From contig JAQUQA010000020.1 in NCBI GenBank assembly GCA_028716305.1, positions 2,345 to 12,780 on the forward strand: a stretch of 10,436 nucleotides of DNA, read 5' to 3'. The position numbers were made by a program, and so were the translations under genes. Source of the stretch: Candidatus Omnitrophota bacterium. Its GTDB lineage: Bacteria; Omnitrophota; Gorgyraeia; Gygaellales; Profunditerraquicolaceae. Shown piece by piece: positions 7,149-10,436 of the stretch. Within the stretch, counting starts at the first letter, position 1. The number at the start of each line of letters is the position of its first letter. The notes below the pieces were generated by a model. That model worked only from the letters and a program-made list of their open reading frames with translations. It was not told the origin of the DNA and did no database searches.

Positions 7149-7538
7149 ATTAAAGAGAGAAGGGAGTTCCAGAGAATACCGTTAGACGGCAGGGTGAGCA
7201 TCCGTTCGGAAAATAAGAGGCCGCGGATGCTTTCCGCTTTTCTTGATAATCTCAGCTTTGGCGGATTTGGTATGTATTCCCAGGATAAGGTCGATTTAAA
7301 AAAGGAGATCGAATTTGATCTGACGGTGCCTTTATTGGGACAGCCGTTGTCCGGCAGTGGCAGTATCAGGTATATGAACCCGGTAGAGAAATATAATAAA
7401 GAGATCTATTTCATGGGTGTAGAATTCGGAGAAGTGAATAAAGATGCTATCATGTTTATAATCAAAAGGTTACACCTGCAAAAATCCAAACAAACCGCCG
7501 CAAAAATTCATAATTATCTGGACTTCATCCCATATTAA
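7149..7538 (+). CDS. PilZ domain protein, c-di-GMP receptor (probable ATT start)
   Basis: From ATT at 7149 the frame encodes 129 residues beginning (M)KERREFQRIPLDGRVSI. It contains both PilZ c-di-GMP-binding motifs: RxxxR at R5-R9 and NLSFGG, fitting (D/N)xSxxG, at residues 34-39. A beta-barrel-like remainder includes VEFGEVN. The frame has no ATG, GTG or TTG between the upstream TAA at 7113 and GTG at 7194. Using that GTG would delete RxxxR and leave 114 residues. GAGGG at 7137-7141 is spaced 7 bases from the ATT, and the promoter lies 31 bases upstream, so the ATT start is well placed. A one-base assembly error changing ATG to ATT is the alternative. It lies just upstream of a c-di-GMP riboswitch, suggesting a shared signal; its target is unknown. 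Confidence 0.85.
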   Translation: MKERREFQRIPLDGRVSIRSENKRPRMLSAFLDNLSFGGFGMYSQDKVDLKKEIEFDLTVPLLGQPLSGSGSIRYMNPVEKYNKEIYFMGVEFGEVNKDAIMFIIKRLHLQKSKQTAAKIHNYLDFIPY

Positions 7539-7551
7539 CAAAAACCTCCTT

Positions 7552-7570
7552 AAAGAAACCGTTTTCTTTT
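7552..7570 (+). terminator. Weak intrinsic terminator after the PilZ gene
   Basis: AAAGAAA (7552-7558) can pair with TTTCTTT (7563-7569) over a four-base loop, next to T-rich sequence. The stem is A/T-rich, so strength is doubtful. Confidence 0.3.
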
Positions 7571-7586
7571 GCTCCAGCGCGGAATA

Positions 7587-7614
7587 TTGAATTTGTTTGT
7601 TCCCGTGTCATACT
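7587..7614 (+). promoter_or_regulatory. Promoter of the riboswitch leader
   Basis: TTGAAT (7587-7592) and CATACT (7609-7614) are 16 bases apart, with TG at 7606-7607 supplying an extended -10. This layout mirrors the 6S RNA promoter. Initiation is expected near 7621, about 50 bases before the aptamer. Confidence 0.5.
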
Positions 7615-7617
7615 TTA

Positions 7618-7670
7618 ATCAAGCCACGGAAGCGAAAAACCGCCTGTATCCAGGCGGCATGCTTGATTTT
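7618..7670 (+). other. Leader hairpin upstream of the riboswitch
   Basis: CCGCCTG (7640-7646) and CAGGCGG (7651-7657) form a perfect 7-bp hairpin with loop TATC. It is enclosed by ATCAAGC (7618-7624) and GCTTGAT (7661-7667), also perfectly complementary, followed by TTTT. The structure precedes the aptamer. Role unknown: 5' stabiliser, attenuator or part of a larger RNA motif. Confidence 0.5.
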
Positions 7671-7807
7671 GTATTGGAGGGCAAACCCATCGTAAGGTGG
7701 GGGCGCAAAGCCACGGGTCTTAAAAGCGCAAAGCGTAAAGCGCAAAGCGCAAAGTTTAAGCGCAAGGCGTGAAAATTTAAAATTAAGACAGCCGGGTTGC
7801 CGAATAC
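7671..7807 (+). promoter_or_regulatory. Cyclic-di-GMP-I (GEMM) riboswitch aptamer with repeat in P3 loop
   Basis: The core elements of a GEMM aptamer appear in order. GTATTGG (7671-7677) can pair with CC-GAATAC at the 3' end. AGGGCAAACC (7678-7687) leads into CCCATC-GTAA-GGTGGG (7686-7701), a 6-bp helix capped by a GNRA tetraloop. GGCGCAAAGCC (7702-7712) and ACGGGTCTTAA (7713-7723) follow, then a 59-base loop, TTAAGAC (7783-7789, perfectly complementary to GTCTTAA 7717-7723) and GCCGGGTTGCCGA (7791-7803). AGGGC matches the Vibrio Vc2 aptamer as I recall it, favouring c-di-GMP over cGAMP. The 3' strand is shared with the terminator, so ligand binding should block termination and turn the downstream gene on; this is inference. 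Confidence 0.85.
7724..7772 (+). repeat. Heptad repeat inserted in riboswitch P3 loop
   Basis: AAGCGCA, AAGCGTA, AAGCGCA, AAGCGCA and AAGTTTA units run through the P3 loop between the two arms GTCTTAA and TTAAGAC. The unit is that of the intergenic copies at 3330, 5663 and 10301, here placed inside a structured RNA without disrupting its stem. Confidence 0.85.
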
Positions 7808-7846
7808 GTGGAAATATCAACAGTGTATTCGGTAACCCGGTTTTTA
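7792..7846 (+). terminator. Riboswitch expression platform: intrinsic terminator
   Basis: CCGGGTTGCCGAATAC (7792-7807) pairs over 16 bases with GTATTCGGTAACCCGG (7825-7840), with one G-U wobble, and TTTTTATT follows directly. The 5' arm is also the 3' strand of the GEMM aptamer, so terminator and aptamer are mutually exclusive. It lies 25 bases before the next start codon. Confidence 0.85.
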
Positions 7847-7865
7847 TTCGGGTTAAGGCCAGATA

Positions 7866-9578
7866 ATGATGAAGGCACTCTTGATGTCAAAAAGATCAAT
7901 GATTTTGCAAGCAGCGGGCGCATTATTGATATTGATTGCCTGCTTCAGCCCCCTTTATGCCTATGACTACGACGATCCCTACGGCGCAGAGCCGGGAGGG
8001 GCGCAGTGGTACCAGGAAAATGCCGGGGCAATTGCTCACGGAGAATTTTCCCAGCTGCCCACTCCCAGCGCAACCGCTGCCAGCTATATCCCCAACCTGA
8101 CCGAGTTTACGCAAGGGTATAACGATTTCGCGGGATCAAACCTTGATTTTAATACAAACGTCTATGGCTTGTTCGAAACCCCCCTGGATGCCGGATTTCT
8201 AAATGACCCCTACGGCGCAGAGCCGGGAGGGGCGCTTTGGTACCAGGAAAATTCCGGGGCAATCGTTAACGGCGAATTCAGCCAATTGCCGGCGCCAAGT
8301 ACCGCGGCGATTACTTACGTCCCCGGATTAAATAATTACGTCGACAATTATAATCTCACTAACGGCACAAATCCCTTTATAAACGACCAATTAAACGATC
8401 TTTTTACTGTCCCCGACGTAAATGACCCCTGGCAAGACGATATTTTTCAGAAATTCGGGGCACAGAGCGATACCTCGGATTTCTTGGGTTCTATGGGTGC
8501 CAATCCGGAGGAACCCGCCGCGCCGTTGAACCTGCCGGTTTCCACGATGCCTAATGGTCCGGAAATAGATAATCTGATGATGGGGGAAGGTTTTCAGTGG
8601 AATGAGATCGCGGATTTTGTGGAGCAGGGTTATAAAGACGGAACGGTTGATGTAACTTTACAGCCCTTTAACGAAAAAATGGCAGCGATGCAGCCGCAAG
8701 AACGGGACCGATACCTGGCAGCGATTACCCGGGAGGCCGCCGGGATCATAAAACCATACGAGCAGAAAGAGGTCAGCATGGCCAATAAAGACATCCAGGT
8801 GTTCTTGGCGCCGACTTTCCGGGAACAGAGAGATGGGACAGCGGGCTTTGCCTATCCAGGCCTGAACAGCATTGTCATCGACACCAAGCAGGCCCAGGGG
8901 TCGATAGATAACCTGAGGAGTTCTATTGCCAGCCCTTCAAACTCTCTTAATAACGATGAGTTAAGAGACGGAGATATGTTAAAGAAATTCGTGGGTGACC
9001 AAACCGATCAAGAGTTGTTTACGGCCAGAGTCCAGGACACCTATAATCACGAGATGATTCATCATTCACAGCCAAAAGAAGTTTTAGCGGGGAATCCGGA
9101 GAAACAGGCGTATCTGGGGCAATTGGCGTTATCCGATAATCCCGCCCTGTTGTTGAATGAACTGAATACGTTGTCTCATACCGCCGCCTCGGCAAATCAT
9201 AAGTCCGCCGCCAGAGATGTAGTAAAGGAGGTTTACGACAATCTGGGGTATAATAACTTTGCGCAGGAAAAGATAGCAGAGCAGGTCTATAATGACAAAG
9301 TGCGGGATGTCCGGCTCGATGCCTATCCGGACATTTCTCCTTATAAACCAAACCATCCGTTAAATGCCGGCAGTGTTGCCCGACCCAGCAGCGCAGAGGT
9401 ATCCAAGGCAGTCACGGATTATTCTGAGGTTATTCAGAACAAGACATATTACAGCAACTCGTTTATGGGTCAGCTTTCAAATGACGCGATCAAGAGCGCC
9501 GCAGCCGACAATTATACAAAACAGTTCGGACCCCTGCCAAAGATCCAGCCTATCCAGGTGAATCAGGATAATTTCTAA
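7866..9578 (+). CDS. Exported putative zinc metalloprotease (HEMIHH) with two N-terminal tandem repeats
   Basis: The product has 570 residues. The N-terminus MMKALLMSKRSMILQAAGAL is followed by a hydrophobic core. Either signal peptidase I cleaves after LYA (residue 32), or LIAC (23-26) acts as a lipobox, making it a lipoprotein. Two repeats of period 77 begin at D37 and D114 (DPYGAEPGGA, WYQEN, GAI, GEFSQLP); a third short NDPW occurs at 186-189. A linker with Pro-rich stretches leads to a C-terminal domain with YNHEMIHHSQ, in which H395-E396-x2-H399 is an HExxH zinc motif. NELNTLSH at 431-438 offers E432 as a possible third ligand. I recognise no named family, and protease activity is inferred from the motif alone. 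AAGG at 7855-7858 serves ATG 7866. The upstream c-di-GMP riboswitch implies control by that messenger. Confidence 0.8.
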   Translation: MMKALLMSKRSMILQAAGALLILIACFSPLYAYDYDDPYGAEPGGAQWYQENAGAIAHGEFSQLPTPSATAASYIPNLTEFTQGYNDFAGSNLDFNTNVYGLFETPLDAGFLNDPYGAEPGGALWYQENSGAIVNGEFSQLPAPSTAAITYVPGLNNYVDNYNLTNGTNPFINDQLNDLFTVPDVNDPWQDDIFQKFGAQSDTSDFLGSMGANPEEPAAPLNLPVSTMPNGPEIDNLMMGEGFQWNEIADFVEQGYKDGTVDVTLQPFNEKMAAMQPQERDRYLAAITREAAGIIKPYEQKEVSMANKDIQVFLAPTFREQRDGTAGFAYPGLNSIVIDTKQAQGSIDNLRSSIASPSNSLNNDELRDGDMLKKFVGDQTDQELFTARVQDTYNHEMIHHSQPKEVLAGNPEKQAYLGQLALSDNPALLLNELNTLSHTAASANHKSAARDVVKEVYDNLGYNNFAQEKIAEQVYNDKVRDVRLDAYPDISPYKPNHPLNAGSVARPSSAEVSKAVTDYSEVIQNKTYYSNSFMGQLSNDAIKSAAADNYTKQFGPLPKIQPIQVNQDNF

Positions 9579-9591
9579 CCGTAATTATTTC

Positions 9592-9620
9592 TTGTTTGCC
9601 CAATCGATTCGTGCTAAAAT
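9592..9620 (+). promoter_or_regulatory. Extended -10 promoter of the MetV-like gene
   Basis: TTGTTT (9592-9597) and TAAAAT (9615-9620) are 17 bases apart, with TG at 9612-9613. Initiation is predicted near 9627, leaving a leader of about 17 bases that contains AAGAGG at 9633-9638. Confidence 0.6.
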
Positions 9621-9643
9621 TAAAAAAACAACAAGAGGTCGGT

Positions 9644-10306
9644 ATGATTATTACAGAGCAAAAACCCTTTGGGGAAATTATAGATAGCCTAAAGGATTAT
9701 AAGCGGATTTTTCTGGTGGGTTGCGGTGAATGCGCCACTACCTGTAAGACCGGCGGCAAGGAGGAATTGGAGCGCTTGCGGCAGGAGTTGGAGAGGCAGG
9801 GCAAGGTAGTAACCGCGACAGTCATTCCGGATGCCCCTTGTATCGCCAGTCAGGTCAAGAGCGAGCTAGCGAAGAATATGAATTCACTGCGCCAGGCGGA
9901 TGCTATTTTAGTAATGGCCTGCGGCTTAGGCGTCCAGTCGGTGCGGGAAAACAACCGGATCGCTTTGGCTGTTTTGCCCGGCTGCAACAGCCTTTTTGGC
10001 TCAACGTTGGACAGCCAGGGGAACTTTTGCGAAAAATGTTCACTCTGCGGGGAATGTATTTTGGCCGAGACGGCGGGGATTTGTCCGGTTACCCTCTGTT
10101 CTAAAGGATTATTGAACGGGCCCTGCGGCGGGGCAAACAAGGGGAAGTGTGAAGTGGATCCCGAGAAAGACTGCGCCTGGGTAATGATTTATAAAGAACT
10201 GCAGGCAAAGGACAGGCTCGGCCAGTTAAGGAAGATACAGCAGCCGAAGGACCATAAAAAGACGATCAAGCCGCGAAAGATTCTTGCGGCAAATAATCAA
10301 GCGTAA
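9644..10306 (+). CDS. metV: MetV-like protein (methylenetetrahydrofolate reductase C-terminal domain family), Cys-rich
   Basis: This 220-residue protein resembles the MTHFR_C/MetV family, the Fe-S subunit that partners MetF in the methyl branch of the Wood-Ljungdahl pathway of acetogens. An N-terminal Rossmann-like half carries GCGECATTCKTGG (26-38), DAPC (63-66) and ACGLGVQ (92-98). The C-terminal half carries C129-x2-C132-x2-C135-x2-C138 followed by C147, C152, C161, C169 and C177, with NGPCGG near 158-163. The 15 cysteines are consistent with Fe-S clusters. The start at 9644 has AAGAGG 5 bases upstream. An in-frame TTG at 9596 would lie within the promoter and is rejected. No metF is visible here, so the pathway role is inferred. 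Its stop codon lies inside a repeat-derived hairpin. Confidence 0.75.
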   Translation: MIITEQKPFGEIIDSLKDYKRIFLVGCGECATTCKTGGKEELERLRQELERQGKVVTATVIPDAPCIASQVKSELAKNMNSLRQADAILVMACGLGVQSVRENNRIALAVLPGCNSLFGSTLDSQGNFCEKCSLCGECILAETAGICPVTLCSKGLLNGPCGGANKGKCEVDPEKDCAWVMIYKELQAKDRLGQLRKIQQPKDHKKTIKPRKILAANNQA

Positions 10307-10343
10307 AACGTTTTGAGTTTTGCGCTTTGAATTTTACACTTTT
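10301..10343 (+). repeat. Heptad repeat copy with hairpin after the MetV-like gene
   Basis: GCGTAAAAC (10301-10309) pairs with GTTTTGCGC (10317-10325), with one G-U, over a 7-base loop, followed by TTTGAATTTT. Reverse-orientation units (TTTGCGC, TTTGAAT, TTTACAC) continue towards the next start. The hairpin overlaps the stop codon at 10304-10306 and could act as a terminator or processing site. Confidence 0.65.
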
Positions 10344-10346
10344 AAG

Positions 10347-10436
10347 ATGGGCGACTTGAATTATAACGACAAGGTAATGGACCATTTCATGCACCCGCGC
10401 AACGTCGGTGAGATCCCCGACGCCAGCGGAGTAGGC
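10347..10436 (+). CDS. IscU/NifU-type Fe-S cluster scaffold protein, N-terminus (partial)
   Basis: The first 30 codons are in the window and the frame remains open at the edge. The residues NDKVMDHFMHPRNVGEIPDA are the hallmark N-terminus of IscU/NifU scaffolds, which assemble Fe-S clusters with a cysteine desulfurase. The cysteine ligands lie beyond the window, so IscU, NifU or SufU cannot be told apart. The gene follows a repeat copy and TTTTAAG immediately precedes the ATG, so no Shine-Dalgarno sequence is visible. Proximity to the cysteine-rich MetV-like gene would suit a supply of clusters, but a shared transcript is not shown. Confidence 0.88.
   Translation, partial: MGDLNYNDKVMDHFMHPRNVGEIPDASGVG

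Noticed and set aside
7124..7153. Nine-codon leader peptide MQHKRGHRH before the PilZ gene
   Set aside because: Its ATG sits at the predicted transcription start and has no RBS; the GAGGG fits the PilZ ATT better.
7569..7772. 67-codon + strand reading frame
   Set aside because: It runs across the leader promoter, the riboswitch core and the heptad repeat; the Lys/Ala-rich tail is just translated repeat.
7724..7772. Possible CRISPR array or minisatellite
   Set aside because: Units are 7 bases with no spacers, and copies occur as short dispersed blocks.
7671..7807. cGAMP-selective GEMM variant
   Set aside because: The AGGGC segment keeps G residues as in the c-di-GMP-binding Vc2 aptamer as I recall it; no A-for-G change typical of cGAMP types was seen.

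Overview
The window reads as a compact bacterial chromosome segment with every supported gene on the + strand, mid-range GC, and short or overlapping gene junctions. The gene content is housekeeping plus one accessory, signal-controlled locus: Trk K+ uptake, PheRS, RarA, a MetV-like protein, and the start of an IscU/NifU scaffold. Several features recall candidate-phylum genomes such as Omnitrophota: a short PheT without its EMAP-II domain, a heptad AAAGCGY repeat between genes, a cyclic-di-GMP riboswitch, and a stand-alone MTHFR C-terminal protein. That assignment is an inference from recall, not a search result.

Region 1 (1-5424) is a tight run of genes: the end of trkA, an unlisted-looking 38-codon membrane ORF, trkH, a signal-peptide OB-fold-like protein, pheS and pheT. 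Adjacent genes overlap by ATGA or TAATG junctions, and the OB-fold gene overlaps pheS by 52 nt. Only pheS and pheT are separated, and a heptad repeat fills that gap. Region 2 (5425-5770) has a strong promoter, a 6S RNA with a long closing stem, and an inverted pair of heptad repeats leading into rarA (5771-7081).

Region 3 (7082-9578) is the most interesting part and looks like a small cyclic-di-GMP response locus. It starts with a PilZ receptor gene whose most plausible start codon is ATT. A promoter and a leader follow, carrying a GEMM (c-di-GMP-I) riboswitch whose P3 loop holds a heptad repeat. Its 3' strand doubles as the 5' arm of an intrinsic terminator. The controlled gene encodes an exported protein with two 77-residue tandem repeats and an HEMIHH zinc-protease motif. 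The geometry suggests that c-di-GMP switches the exported protein on; that direction is an inference.

Region 4 (9579-10436) has an extended -10 promoter, a 15-cysteine MetV-like protein, another repeat copy forming a hairpin at its stop codon, and the first 30 codons of an IscU/NifU-type Fe-S scaffold. Three genes that directly follow a repeat (pheT, rarA, iscU/nifU) have no visible Shine-Dalgarno sequence, whereas several genes without an adjacent repeat do.
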